38,985 nucleotides of DNA, from the NCBI GenBank assembly GCA_903872565.1, contig CAIQLG010000048.1:1-38985 (forward strand). The letters are read 5' to 3'. Every line of letters starts with the position of its first letter. Positions within the stretch are counted from its first letter, which is position 1. This document shows, one piece after another, positions 23,813 through 32,642 of this stretch. The stretch comes from an uncultured Lentisphaerota bacterium. Lineage in GTDB: Bacteria; Verrucomicrobiota; Lentisphaeria; Victivallales; GWF2-50-93. The notes below the pieces were generated by a model that had not been told where the DNA came from, searched no databases, and saw only the letters and a program-made list of their open reading frames with translations. Position numbers and translations under genes: made by a program.

Positions 23813-23961
23813 TCTTTTCCTCTATGATACATGCTTTTCCGTAATCTTCATTTTTAAAATCTGCTACCATATTTGCTCCATATTTTGGCCCAAGGCTTGA
23901 TTTTTTCTTAAGATGGTCTATCTATGTGAAATCATGTGTTTTATTGTCTTAAGGAAAGGCC

Positions 23962-25377
23962 ATGGCAGAGAAAACAGTAAAAAAACTTAAAATATTTGAG
24001 GAAGTCCCCAAAATTTTTCCCAGGGGGATTAAGGGGACATTTTATGTGCGACTGCGCAAGGGAGATATTGACAAGTGGGTGTCCACGAGAACCTCAGACC
24101 CTGAAAAGGCAAAAGCGAAGGCGGTTGATATAGCTGAATCCAAATTCGAAGCTGAACTTATCAGCAGAACTGAAAAAAATGAATACAAAAGAGACAAGAA
24201 GATCTCCGACACAGTTATCAAGATTGTGGCAAAAAAACACAAAGAGGATGGGATTCCGGTAGAAAAAGCCCAAGATAAATGGATTGAACTGAGTGTTTCC
24301 TATACTGACCTTTCAGACAATTTAAAAAGCTTTTATGCCACTATATGTCGACGGTTTGCTGAATGGTGCAGCGGGGAAGGAATTGAATTCATCGAACAGG
24401 TGGATGCAAAGACCGCAGTAAAGTATTCGAAATTCTTATGGAAAAGTGGTATCGGAGCCAAGACTTATAATGATCATTTTAAGCACCTTTCAAATGTCTT
24501 TTCAGCAATTGATGCAGACGAGTCGCTCTCATACGGGAATCCGTTTGATAAATCCAAAGTACATCGAAAGAAAAAGGCTACAGAGGGACACCTGCCTTTA
24601 GAGCCAGTCCAGTTGAGGGCAGTCATCAAAGCGGCTGCAAAGGACAGCGCAGACTACCGCGATCTTATAGTCATTGGCAGTCAGACAGGGCTCCGCCTAA
24701 AAGACGCCTCCCTCCTAAGATGGAATAGTATTACTGGAAACTTTTTGGAAGTGACCCCTTTCAAAACACTTTGGACCATTAACAAGAAGGTTGCAAGGAT
24801 TCCTATCACCCAAACAATGCGGGGCCTTCTTTACGAAAGAATAAAGAAAAGATGCGGTAGCGAATATGTCCTACCATCCATTGCAAATCATTATCAACCC
24901 GGCGGTAATCAACAATATGTCTCCAAGAAATGCAAGGATATATTCAAAAGTGCCCTGAACACCGGCGATGTGGACATAACCCGTAAGGCAGGGCATCACC
25001 GCAAACGCCAGGCGTCAGTCTATTCCTTTCATTCTCTTAGAACAACTTTCATGTCCCTCCTGGCGACACAAGATGTCAGTATCCGCGATGCCATGAACAT
25101 CCTTGCATGGGAATCCTCCGACATGATTCGTGTTTATGAAAAAATGCTTGAAGCCTATCGTGGGGATGCGGATAAACGCACTCTGAAAATAGTCAATCAG
25201 ATAGCCGAATTTAAAATGGACATTCCTGAAGTGGAAGAGAAAACGCCCCCGCCCCGTCCATCGCCTGGGGAACTAAAAAAACTTGCATCCAGTATGACAA
25301 ACACGGCAATCGCTGAGAAATATTGTGTATCGGAAACCGCCGTCAGGAAATGGATGAAAAAGCATGGGATAAATTGA
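23962..25377 (+). CDS. int: tyrosine recombinase (integrase)
   Basis: A 471-aa phage-type integrase. It has an N-terminal arm-binding/SAM-like region (about 1-200) and a catalytic domain with Arg245 (TGLRLKD), a candidate beta-hairpin Lys268, His357 and Arg360 (FHSLR) and nucleophile Tyr392 (MIRVYEK). The usual second His of the LGH motif is replaced by Trp383 (ILAWESS), a substitution tolerated in the family. The C-terminus carries an extra HTH-like segment (NTAIAEKYCVSETAVRKWMK). The ribosome binding site is AAGGAAAGG. Orientation and position directly after tRNA-Pro indicate integration at that tRNA 3' end. Confidence 0.9.
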   Translation: MAEKTVKKLKIFEEVPKIFPRGIKGTFYVRLRKGDIDKWVSTRTSDPEKAKAKAVDIAESKFEAELISRTEKNEYKRDKKISDTVIKIVAKKHKEDGIPVEKAQDKWIELSVSYTDLSDNLKSFYATICRRFAEWCSGEGIEFIEQVDAKTAVKYSKFLWKSGIGAKTYNDHFKHLSNVFSAIDADESLSYGNPFDKSKVHRKKKATEGHLPLEPVQLRAVIKAAAKDSADYRDLIVIGSQTGLRLKDASLLRWNSITGNFLEVTPFKTLWTINKKVARIPITQTMRGLLYERIKKRCGSEYVLPSIANHYQPGGNQQYVSKKCKDIFKSALNTGDVDITRKAGHHRKRQASVYSFHSLRTTFMSLLATQDVSIRDAMNILAWESSDMIRVYEKMLEAYRGDADKRTLKIVNQIAEFKMDIPEVEEKTPPPRPSPGELKKLASSMTNTAIAEKYCVSETAVRKWMKKHGIN

Positions 25378-25380
25378 ACG

Positions 25381-27195
25381 ATGAAAGAATCCATAACCAT
25401 TAAAACATATGACGAGATTGCAACACTACCGGGATTGAATCCTGATATCGCAGTAATTCCTGCCGATTTCGACCTCTCTGGCTGCGAGGATGAAATAAGC
25501 GCCAAGTCTTATGTTTTTACAGAAATAGACAAGTATTTAAGCATCGTAAAACATGCCCACTTTCCTCTAACTGATAGACTGAACTCTCAGGAAATCAAGA
25601 ACCTCTATCGTCTCGTCGAACATGGTACAATTATTATTATTCAGGTCGATGCCAAGAATCAGCAGCAACTCCGCTTTTCCGAACTTTTGTTGAGCCGTTT
25701 TTGGTGGCAAGAAGAACAGCAAAAGGATAAGTCCCTTCGCGAAGAAGAGCCATGTTCTGCATTTCTTCAAGAGGTCTGTAAAAAGATCGTTTTGGTTTTT
25801 CCGTTTGTTGCCGGATGCTCAAACCTCAAAGGGACAAAACTTAATAACGGACTTGGTGAAGTTATAGTGCCAATATGGTCCTGTTACTGGAAACTTTCCA
25901 CGCAGAAACTGCGAGAGTCGATAAGCGAGGCTATCATAAGTTTCCTTGCTGGCAAAAAGTCGGACAATGAGCAATTGTTGGCACTTCCGGATATTTCTGG
26001 CTTTTATATCGATCTTTTAAAGGTTATGGATAAATGTTTTTCAAAATATTGTGGATTTGATCTCGATGTAATTCAAGACGAGCACATGCGGTTAATACAT
26101 AGATTATATTCCGAGATGGAAAAACTCATAGGAATGTATGCCCTCAAACACAAAAATATCAATATCTATCCATCAGCTTTAATAAAAGCCTTACGGGATG
26201 GCACAGAGTGGATAGTATCAGATAAGAATTCACCAATATGGGGGAATCTTTTCAACAGAATAATATTCAATGAAATAAATAAATTGACACTCATGCCCCA
26301 CCCCGATATACTGAATGATGCTAATAAAAGCGTATCTCGGGGGTGCCTGCTAATTGACCAGACCAGCCTTGGACACCCAGTCGCCTTTGCACGTAAATTC
26401 GGCGAGGGCTCTATTGTTGTTTTGCCTGCCTGCCTGAGTATTGATAAGATAACAAAAAACATTCAATCTCTTCATCACAAAACAGGAAAGTTAGGATACG
26501 ACCTTATTAAAACATGGAGTGAGCCAGTACCAAAAAATTGGGGGGCAGAAGACTTTGATAAACTAAATGAGACAGATAGGCCAAAGACAGACAATACAGT
26601 CAGTATCGAGTTTATTGATTTCAATATCAGGGAAGAGAAAAAATTATATTATTCCGTTCATATAAAAATCAAGGTAAATGGGAAAGAAAAAAAACCAACC
26701 GCGCTGACCTTTATGCGCTTCTTAGTGCTTTATACCGCCTCCTACGGCCATTATGATGGTATGATTTTTTCCAAGAATGCTAGCATTCCTTTTTGCGAGA
26801 GAGTGATGCGGAATGAGAATGGAAAAAGGAAAAGACTCCCTTGTTCCTTCTTTCTTGCAGGTTCTGAGGGAGTAAAACCACCAAATTACCCAGACACCGT
26901 CAATGAGGTATATTCTCAGCTTTTTGAAGATGATTATCACCATATAATTTCTGAACGGACGCGGGGAGGACACCGGGAAGGAAGGAAATTTGACAACATC
27001 TATTATTATATGGAAAAAATCTCTACAGACAATATAAAAATCTACATTACAAAAAAGCATTTGGTTGAATTGTTTAATCTACGCCTGAGGGAAGACTCCT
27101 GGAAAAAATATGTTTCTGAAAAAAGAGAAATTGTAAAAGAACTCCTGCCCGTAATACTCGACCCCGCCAGTAACCTACATGATGCGCTTCTTTAG
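25381..27195 (+). CDS. large unknown protein coupled to the integrase
   Basis: A 604-aa protein starting 3 bp after the integrase stop, so the two are probably co-translated. Three segments look like parts of a flavodoxin or class I amidotransferase-like alpha/beta domain: PDIAVIPADFDLSG (about 20-33), NSQEIKNLYRLVEHGTIIII (about 63-82) and GHPVAFARKFGEGSIVVLPA (about 333-352). A long helical insertion lies between the second and third. The C-terminal 200 residues are separate, with aromatic and basic patches (FMRFLVLYTASYGHYDGM; TRGGHREGRKFD). No catalytic motif, signal peptide or membrane helix is seen and no family is recognised. It could assist integration, regulate the element or act in defence. 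Confidence 0.65.
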   Translation: MKESITIKTYDEIATLPGLNPDIAVIPADFDLSGCEDEISAKSYVFTEIDKYLSIVKHAHFPLTDRLNSQEIKNLYRLVEHGTIIIIQVDAKNQQQLRFSELLLSRFWWQEEQQKDKSLREEEPCSAFLQEVCKKIVLVFPFVAGCSNLKGTKLNNGLGEVIVPIWSCYWKLSTQKLRESISEAIISFLAGKKSDNEQLLALPDISGFYIDLLKVMDKCFSKYCGFDLDVIQDEHMRLIHRLYSEMEKLIGMYALKHKNINIYPSALIKALRDGTEWIVSDKNSPIWGNLFNRIIFNEINKLTLMPHPDILNDANKSVSRGCLLIDQTSLGHPVAFARKFGEGSIVVLPACLSIDKITKNIQSLHHKTGKLGYDLIKTWSEPVPKNWGAEDFDKLNETDRPKTDNTVSIEFIDFNIREEKKLYYSVHIKIKVNGKEKKPTALTFMRFLVLYTASYGHYDGMIFSKNASIPFCERVMRNENGKRKRLPCSFFLAGSEGVKPPNYPDTVNEVYSQLFEDDYHHIISERTRGGHREGRKFDNIYYYMEKISTDNIKIYITKKHLVELFNLRLREDSWKKYVSEKREIVKELLPVILDPASNLHDALL

Positions 27196-27541
27196 TCTGC
27201 TGCCACAAACAAAACAAAAGAGCAACTACAAATTTTTCCCTGCAGCGCAAGCATTACACCCTTCCCCGAACAAGGGGAATAAAATCAATTTCCGCACTTT
27301 TCTTTTTCATAATTCATCTATATGCCTCCCCATGATTTGAGCTCCTACTAATATTAAGATCTGGAAAATCCAATAAGGATGTCCTTTTTTGATATTTTAA
27401 TTATTTTTCTCCTAATTTCCCACATTTAGCCTCATTTTATCCGCTCCTATATATTTCCGATGATAGGGAAATCGGATTCAAAAATAACTGGGAGTATTTT
27501 AGCCTTGTGGGAAAATATGAACAATTTTAAAAGGTGTTTCA
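27196..27541. other. intergenic control region before the 11-gene operon
   Basis: No gene is seen. Near the start a 6-bp hairpin TTCCCC-GAACAA-GGGGAA lacks a T tract. The right half is AT-rich with several TATATT/TTTTAA boxes, and an imperfect inverted pair CCGAT...ATCGG lies at about 27457-27475. It is likely to hold the promoter of the operon beginning at 27542. A clear -35/-10 pair could not be chosen. Confidence 0.4.
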
Positions 27542-27841
27542 GTGGATCCATTAAGGACAAATTTGATATCGCTTGCGGCAGACTTGGCAACGCCTTATGA
27601 GGCTGTGTCGGGGGCCGTGCGTTTTATAGAGGGATGGGTACCAGGAGAAATACAGTCTCAGACCGGATTTTTGAGTGATAAAGACGCTCGTAAGTATGCC
27701 GGATGTATCTCCAGGGCAACCCTTTACCTGTGGAGGAAGCGCGGGCTGAGATATTATGAAGTAGGTGGTCGCGTTTTGTATCTACCAGCTGACATTACTG
27801 ATTTCATAAAGAGGAACGGTGAGAAAAATGAAAATGTCTAA
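27542..27841 (+). CDS. helix-turn-helix DNA-binding protein, excisionase-like
   Basis: A 99-aa protein starting at GTG with AAGGTG 5 bases upstream. The C-terminal half (LSDKDARKYAGCISRATLYL, WRKRGLRYYEVGGRVLYL, PADITDFIKRN) is a typical MerR/HTH_17-type winged helix: a recognition helix, then a strand pair with GGRVLY and a final helix. Proteins of this size next to an integrase often act as excisionase or as a regulator of the element. The N-terminal 40 residues are not recognised. It is the first gene of the operon. Confidence 0.75.
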   Translation: MDPLRTNLISLAADLATPYEAVSGAVRFIEGWVPGEIQSQTGFLSDKDARKYAGCISRATLYLWRKRGLRYYEVGGRVLYLPADITDFIKRNGEKNENV

Positions 27842-28094
27842 TCGTATTGATGAAGCCTCTTGTCCGCTCGCAACGGACAAAGAGGCTACGCAAAAACTTA
27901 CGAAACATACGCTAGCCCAGGAATGTGAAAAATCAAGTCCCATTCCTGATATATCTCCGACCAAACATAAGCGCCAAATGGGCGTATATTCTTGCCCTAA
28001 CAGCCCTGTCGCGAGTAACACCTGTGATTTAATTAAACATCAATTGTCAAAACATAGGGAAAAATGTGTAACAATCTCGGAGATCCGGTCATGA
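27828..28094 (+). CDS. small unknown protein
   Basis: About 88 aa from ATG 27828 (GTG 27819 is an alternative three codons earlier). It overlaps the end of the preceding gene by 14 bases and its own stop overlaps the next start (ATGA). The sequence is polar and rich in Lys, Ser and Thr, with four Cys/His-like positions (SCPLAT, HTLAQECEKS, YSCPNSP, NTCDLIKHQLSKHREKC) that might bind a metal. Low sequence complexity makes a structural guess unsafe. No family is recognised. Confidence 0.5.
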   Translation: MKMSNRIDEASCPLATDKEATQKLTKHTLAQECEKSSPIPDISPTKHKRQMGVYSCPNSPVASNTCDLIKHQLSKHREKCVTISEIRS

Positions 28095-28705
28095 AAGACA
28101 ATATCCGTCCAGGTATTTCAAACAAGACGCTCGTCGCATCTGGAATCCGGCACGTTGACGATGAGGAAGCCTACATAAAAACCGGAATGAGGAAATCTGG
28201 CATCCTATTTCCCTATTTCGATCTAAATGGCCATCCTATCATAGATAAGGTGGGCGAATATTGCCGTCTCCGTCTTGATGAACCTATTGGAAGCCAGAAA
28301 TATCATCAGCGAGGAGGGTCAGGAGTTCATATCTACATCCCACCAGGGTTCACTATGCAGTTTGCGGCCGTTCTTGCTTACATCATCATTATCGAAGGCG
28401 AGGCCAAGGCGCTAAGTTTATTCGAAGCCGGATATCCTGCCATAGGATTACCTGGCTTTTATGGCTATAGCACCAACAAGGAAACCAGAGAAAAAATAGT
28501 TATACCCGAGTTCGAACATATACTCAAAAGATACAGTCCGAAGGTGATCTATTTTTTGGGAGACAACGACACGTGCCTAAACTATAGATTCTCCATTGCC
28601 GCAGTTAGACTTGCGGAACTTGTTGCACCTGTACCAGTGTTGCTCCCGCGCCTGCCGCTGGACGGTCCCAAGGGAATCGATGACTTACGGGAGGAGATGC
28701 CGTGA
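28091..28705 (+). CDS. TOPRIM-domain primase-like protein (DUF3854 type)
   Basis: About 204 aa from ATG 28091, chosen because it overlaps the upstream stop (ATGA) and has GGAG 8 bases upstream; an in-frame ATG at 28064 lacks these. The N-terminal half resembles the region before TOPRIM domains in mobile-element primases (ILFPYFDLNGHPI, YCRLRLDEP, KYHQRGGSGVHIYIPPG). The TOPRIM core shows IIIIEGEAKALSLFEAGYPA with the key Glu, and GDND as the acidic motif. No zinc finger or polymerase half is present, so it probably works with the ATPase encoded next. The role is likely priming or initiation of element replication (inferred from family). Confidence 0.75.
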   Translation: MKDNIRPGISNKTLVASGIRHVDDEEAYIKTGMRKSGILFPYFDLNGHPIIDKVGEYCRLRLDEPIGSQKYHQRGGSGVHIYIPPGFTMQFAAVLAYIIIIEGEAKALSLFEAGYPAIGLPGFYGYSTNKETREKIVIPEFEHILKRYSPKVIYFLGDNDTCLNYRFSIAAVRLAELVAPVPVLLPRLPLDGPKGIDDLREEMP

Positions 28706-30807
28706 GCGACAATTTCAAAGAATATTTCGATGGCCTCGTTGAAAATGCTATTCCGGTCGGAGGCCAAACTCCAGAAAGTCTATGCGTCAGACTTTTCTGT
28801 CAGCAGGTCGAGCATATCAAAGGTCTTGATCCGGCGACAAAACAAAAGGCCTATGAGCGCGTTGGGGAGATAGGATACTTTCTAAGCAAAGTACCGTTCA
28901 TATTCAACGAGTTTACCGCTTTGTTAAAGGACAAGCTGGGAATAAAACCATCGCAATTGCGGGATCTCATACAGAGGGCGAAGAAGAAAGAGCGTGAACG
29001 TTCCAGGGAAGATCAGGCTATTCGTCCACAGAAATCTACGCAAATGCATCTGGAGGATCATGAATCCGCCATCTCGGAGAAGTTGAAATCTGAACTCTTC
29101 CAAATATCACAACAGAAAATTGCCCCCGAAATCCAAGCCAGGCTAATGGCCGAAGCTGTTCTGAAGTACCTATTGGAACTTGGGAAATTCTTTTTCCATC
29201 TGGAGCATAAGGCCTTCGGCCATTGCATGTTCTTTAACCATACGAAGAAGAAGTTGCTTCTCATTGAGGGCGACGAGTTTCAGAGCTGGCTTGCGCTTCT
29301 GTCGGGAATGAACCGGAGCACAAACATTTTCAAATACATTTTTGCCGCCATTCTGGACGAGTCACTTTCAGGCAAGAACACCACCGGCATTGTCCCGGAT
29401 AGGTTCTGGGCGGCAAGAAACGGCGCTTTATATCTGTCATGTGGAGACGGACATGTCGTGAAAATATCTGCCAGTGGTGTTAAAATTGAAAACAACGGTG
29501 TGGATAACATTCTTTTCCCAGTAGGCTATACTCTCGCCATATGGGAGCTTGTTGAACCGGCCGATCCGTTTGAAAAATGCCGGCTGTTCAGAGAAATGAG
29601 CTTTGCAAGTCAACACGGGGCAGATCTCCTGCGGATATGGACGTTGTCTTTGCCCACCTGCCAGGAGACAAAGGCTCCGCTGGTCCTCGCCGGAGGAGTG
29701 GGAAGCGGTAAAACAAAGGCTGCCCAGGGAGTCTTTGAACTCTACGGGCTTTTTCCAAGAATTGTCAAGGCGAAGGAGGACGGGGAAGCAGACTTCTGGA
29801 CCTCTGTTGACGTCGGGGGATTATTCTGCCTTGATAATGCTGACACGAAATTCAAATGGCTTCCTGATGCTCTTGCGGCCGCGGCTACAAACGGAAAGAG
29901 CGAGAAACGCCAGCTATATACGGACTCATGCATTGTCCGTCAACATGCAAATTCGTGGTTGTTAGTCACTAGCGCAAATCCTACTTTTGCCAGCGACGCG
30001 GGGCTGGCCGACAGACTGATTGTCGTAAGGGTTAACCGCCGGAATGAGACCGCCGATACCGTGCTTTCACGGGAAATTGCGGAGAACAGGAACGCGGGGC
30101 TTTCCTGGATCGCGCACGCGCTTTCGAAGGCGCTTGCCGATAATGGTCGTGTCGAAGGCAATTTAAACAAACGTCATCCTGACTTCGCAGAGTTTGCCGT
30201 AAGACTTGGAAGGGCTATTGGCAGGGAAAGGGAGACGATCGATGCGTTGATGGCTGCCGAGAAGGACAAGTCACTGTTCAATGTTGAAAACGATGTTATT
30301 GGCTCAGGGCTGATCAACCTCATTAAATTGAGAGGGGGCTTCAGGGGGACAGCCAATGAGCTTCTCGGTGCATTCAAGGAGGTTGACGATTCCTTCAACA
30401 ACTTCAGATGGAGTTCGAGAAATCTTGCTAAACATCTAAAGGCGATCTGGCCTCATGTGCAGGGAGTTTTTGATGCGGATGCCAGCCCGGGCCATGCCGG
30501 CATTTTGGTCTATTCCATTTCCGATCATGGTGGTTGTGGTGGCTTTGACGGTGGCTTTTGCCGTAAACCCCCTACAAGGGATGGTATGGGGTTTTCAGCA
30601 AACAACGACGTGGAACCCACCACAACCACCAATTCGATTCCAATCCCGCCTGTGTCGGAAGGCATAGTTCAGTGTGTTGACTGCGTCGGCTATTACCCAT
30701 CATACTGCCGGTTGCATGAACCTGATGCCGGATGGGAGACAAAGGAGCGCATCTGTATGGACTTTCATAATAATGAAAAGTATAAAAATAAAGGAGAACA
30801 ACTATGA
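28702..30807 (+). CDS. AAA+ helicase-like ATPase with Cys-rich C-terminus
   Basis: A 701-aa protein starting at GTG 28702, which overlaps the preceding stop (GTGA) and has GGGAGGAG 5 bases upstream. Walker A (GGVGSGKT) is at about 331-338, Walker B GLFCLDNAD at about 370-378, a sensor-1-like VTSANP at about 421-426 and an arginine-finger-like ADRLIVVRVN after that. This is the layout of phage and satellite replicative helicases (D5/SF3 or DUF927 type). The N-terminal 200 residues are helical (LRDLIQRAKKKERERSRED). The C-terminus ends in a Cys-rich segment (CVDC, YCRLH, RICMDF) that could bind zinc. Together with the TOPRIM protein it forms the probable replication core. Confidence 0.8.
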   Translation: MSDNFKEYFDGLVENAIPVGGQTPESLCVRLFCQQVEHIKGLDPATKQKAYERVGEIGYFLSKVPFIFNEFTALLKDKLGIKPSQLRDLIQRAKKKERERSREDQAIRPQKSTQMHLEDHESAISEKLKSELFQISQQKIAPEIQARLMAEAVLKYLLELGKFFFHLEHKAFGHCMFFNHTKKKLLLIEGDEFQSWLALLSGMNRSTNIFKYIFAAILDESLSGKNTTGIVPDRFWAARNGALYLSCGDGHVVKISASGVKIENNGVDNILFPVGYTLAIWELVEPADPFEKCRLFREMSFASQHGADLLRIWTLSLPTCQETKAPLVLAGGVGSGKTKAAQGVFELYGLFPRIVKAKEDGEADFWTSVDVGGLFCLDNADTKFKWLPDALAAAATNGKSEKRQLYTDSCIVRQHANSWLLVTSANPTFASDAGLADRLIVVRVNRRNETADTVLSREIAENRNAGLSWIAHALSKALADNGRVEGNLNKRHPDFAEFAVRLGRAIGRERETIDALMAAEKDKSLFNVENDVIGSGLINLIKLRGGFRGTANELLGAFKEVDDSFNNFRWSSRNLAKHLKAIWPHVQGVFDADASPGHAGILVYSISDHGGCGGFDGGFCRKPPTRDGMGFSANNDVEPTTTTNSIPIPPVSEGIVQCVDCVGYYPSYCRLHEPDAGWETKERICMDFHNNEKYKNKGEQL

Positions 30808-31025
30808 GCACGGAATTTTACCAGCTGAACTTCCCGGGCTTTGGCCTGCCTGCGGAGGAGCTTGTAATGCCCAGATTGGTATCGGCCAAGACCACGAAGG
30901 CCAAGGCGATCAAGCAGAAATGCTGGGAATGCAGTATGGCTTCGGGCTGGAAGTCGGGGGAATGCCTGACTGTAGGCTGTCCGCTGTGGCCGGTGCGGCC
31001 TGCCAGGCCACGCAGAAGAAAATGA
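30804..31025 (+). CDS. small zinc-binding protein of phage type
   Basis: A 73-aa protein; the start overlaps the preceding stop (ATGA) and AAGGAG lies 8 bases upstream. The core KAIKQKCWECSM followed by ECLTVGCPLWPVRP fits the common phage/plasmid pattern AI..KC..C.......C....CPLWPyR, with four cysteines likely to bind zinc. Its function in these families is not established. Confidence 0.75.
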   Translation: MSTEFYQLNFPGFGLPAEELVMPRLVSAKTTKAKAIKQKCWECSMASGWKSGECLTVGCPLWPVRPARPRRRK

Positions 31026-31246
31026 AGTGTAAATGGGATTATAACCAAAGGAGGACGGATGATTGCATAGATAAACAGGCGGAGACAGTGATGCCATACG
31101 GACGACAGCGATGGAAGGTGCGAGGACCGTATGGAAGGCGCAATGACATTGGTCGGCGAAGGCGGAAGATCATGGATCTGCAAGAGCAGATGGACAGTGG
31201 AAATTTAGAGGTATATGGACGTGAGATTATTCCAATTAACAGATGA
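31022..31246 (+). CDS. small basic protein, unknown
   Basis: A 74-aa, strongly basic protein (MKCKWDYNQRRTDDCIDKQA, later MPYGRQRWKVRGPYGRRNDI, GRRRRKIMDL). The start overlaps the stop of the previous gene (ATGA), which is the main reason to believe it. The Arg-rich middle suggests nucleic-acid contact. No family is recognised. Confidence 0.55.
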   Translation: MKCKWDYNQRRTDDCIDKQAETVMPYGRQRWKVRGPYGRRNDIGRRRRKIMDLQEQMDSGNLEVYGREIIPINR

Positions 31247-31253
31247 GGTACTT

Positions 31254-31652
31254 ATGCAAAAAAATGACAGAAATGACATTGATCGCTTAATAATTAGGGA
31301 TTTATGCGGAAAGCATTTATTCCCTCTCGAGAACATTGATGTCCTTGCCGGAGGCGGCAGGAACGTGTTCGGTAATCTGAGGAAGCTCGGAATGATAAAA
31401 ATGAGAAAGGTCGGCGGCCGGAAGATTCCGGTGCTTGCAGACATCTTCAAGGGAAGGCGCTGCGGCAGGCTGGTCTGGGTTGCAGGCAGGTCGGACTTTA
31501 AGTCCACGGAACGGGACTTGATCGAGGCGAAGCCGGCGTTCTGTCTGACGCTCGAGGCGGCCAGGGAACTTGTCAAGCTGTACGAGCGGGCTAGCGGAAC
31601 CGCTTCAGCTGGAAGTGACTCTGCATTACAGGATGAAGGAGGTGCAGGATGA
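31254..31652 (+). CDS. unknown protein of 132 aa
   Basis: The start at ATG 31254 has GAGG 6 bases upstream and leaves a 7-bp gap to the previous gene; an ATG at 31215 would overlap that gene by 32 bases and is less likely. Residues 10-60 look helix-turn-helix-like (LIIRDLCGKHLFPLENIDVL, then GRNVFGNLRKLGMIKMRKVG), so a winged-helix DNA-binding role is possible. The C-terminal half contains FCLTLEAARELVKLYERASG. No family is recognised. Confidence 0.6.
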   Translation: MQKNDRNDIDRLIIRDLCGKHLFPLENIDVLAGGGRNVFGNLRKLGMIKMRKVGGRKIPVLADIFKGRRCGRLVWVAGRSDFKSTERDLIEAKPAFCLTLEAARELVKLYERASGTASAGSDSALQDEGGAG

Positions 31653-31903
31653 GATTCAGAAAAGGGAAAACCACAAGTTTGCTTGTGGAGAGTATGGCGC
31701 AGGCGGTATGCAGTGTTGCGAGAGGCAAAGTCCTGCGCAAACCGGACTGGACCAGGGCTGTACGCGCCGCAGAAGTGCTCCTAAGGGGTGGCGCCCCATC
31801 TCATTTCGAAAAGGCGCTCGAAGAGCTGTTGAAAGACTCAATGGCAAGAAAAACAATATTCAAGGTTGTTAAGGCTGACATTACAGAAAGGAGGATAGCA
31901 TGA
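31649..31903 (+). CDS. small unknown protein of 84 aa
   Basis: ATG overlaps the preceding stop and follows GGAGG by 6 bases. The sequence is basic and helical (KPDWTRAVRAAEVLLRGG, then HFEKALEELLKDSMARKTIF). It is not recognised. Position and coupling make it a genuine gene. Confidence 0.6.
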   Translation: MRFRKGKTTSLLVESMAQAVCSVARGKVLRKPDWTRAVRAAEVLLRGGAPSHFEKALEELLKDSMARKTIFKVVKADITERRIA

Positions 31904-32025
31904 ATCACATTAAAAAACCAAATGATGGAAACCAGACCATCGCGGATGTCGTCATGGAAATTAGGCGCATCCTACTGGAATTGGGGAGAATTGTAAAAAA
32001 CACAATCATAAGGAGATGCAGATGA
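31900..32025 (+). CDS. 41-aa peptide gene
   Basis: A short gene: the ATG at 31900 overlaps the previous stop, and its own TGA (32023-32025) overlaps the next ATG. GAAAGGAGG lies about 6 bases upstream. The product (MNHIKKPNDGNQTIADVVME, then IRRILLELGRIVKNTIIRRC) is an amphipathic helix with basic ends. The stop/start overlaps on both sides support translation. Confidence 0.55.
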   Translation: MNHIKKPNDGNQTIADVVMEIRRILLELGRIVKNTIIRRCR

Positions 32026-32642
32026 AAAAGACACTTGACAAGGCAACACGTTCCCCTCAAAAGGATTTCGCGCTCGAAATTCGGCGGACAGCCGGAAGAA
32101 AAGTAAAGGAGGGCAATCCGTTATGGAGGCCCGTGCTCAATGCGGCGAGGCGTATAAGTCAGGGCGGGAAAGCTGATATGCCTGAATCCCTGCAGCGGCT
32201 CGGAGACTCCGATCCCGATGCAACCAGGCTGATAGAAAAGTTCAACTCCATCTTTAGAAGGAAAAAAAGACGGGCATATGTGGCGCAGACTGCTCCGGAA
32301 GTCGGTGCTGAAGTGGCGCAATGCCGGCATGGCAGGGAGGAACTAAGCTACAGTAAGAGGCCGCAGAAACGCCTCGGCAGCATTCTGCCGGCATCGCTTC
32401 AGGCGGAGGCGGACCAGGTACGGGGGATTTGTCGCGAGATGTTTGAGTCGTTGTCCACGGGAAAGGAAGACGACATTCTTGTTCCGGCGGAGCTTTTCCG
32501 GCATCTTCTGGATCAATATTCGTCCGACAAGATGGCGCTGAAAAAGAACAGGAATCTGTTATCCTCCTGTAACGGTGCCGCTCTAGACATTGTAAATGAC
32601 GTGACAGGACTGATGATCCAAACGGAGAGGAGGTATTTATGA
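32022..32642 (+). CDS. unknown protein sharing an N-terminal domain with the ParB-like protein
   Basis: A 206-aa protein from ATG 32022, with AAGGAG 6 bases upstream and a 4-base overlap with the previous gene. Residues about 13-80 (KDFALEIRRTAGRKVKEGNP, then SDPDATRLIEKFNSIFRR) align clearly with residues about 10-78 of the next gene (HWFAREVQRTARRKHAEGHA; DDPDAVALLVKFKEIMK). The rest (PQKRLGSILPASLQAEADQV, FESLSTGKEDDILVPAELF) is helical and unknown. It may be a partner or competitor of the ParB-like protein that uses the same domain. Its overlapping ATGA start ties its expression to the upstream chain. Confidence 0.65.
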   Translation: MKKTLDKATRSPQKDFALEIRRTAGRKVKEGNPLWRPVLNAARRISQGGKADMPESLQRLGDSDPDATRLIEKFNSIFRRKKRRAYVAQTAPEVGAEVAQCRHGREELSYSKRPQKRLGSILPASLQAEADQVRGICREMFESLSTGKEDDILVPAELFRHLLDQYSSDKMALKKNRNLLSSCNGAALDIVNDVTGLMIQTERRYL

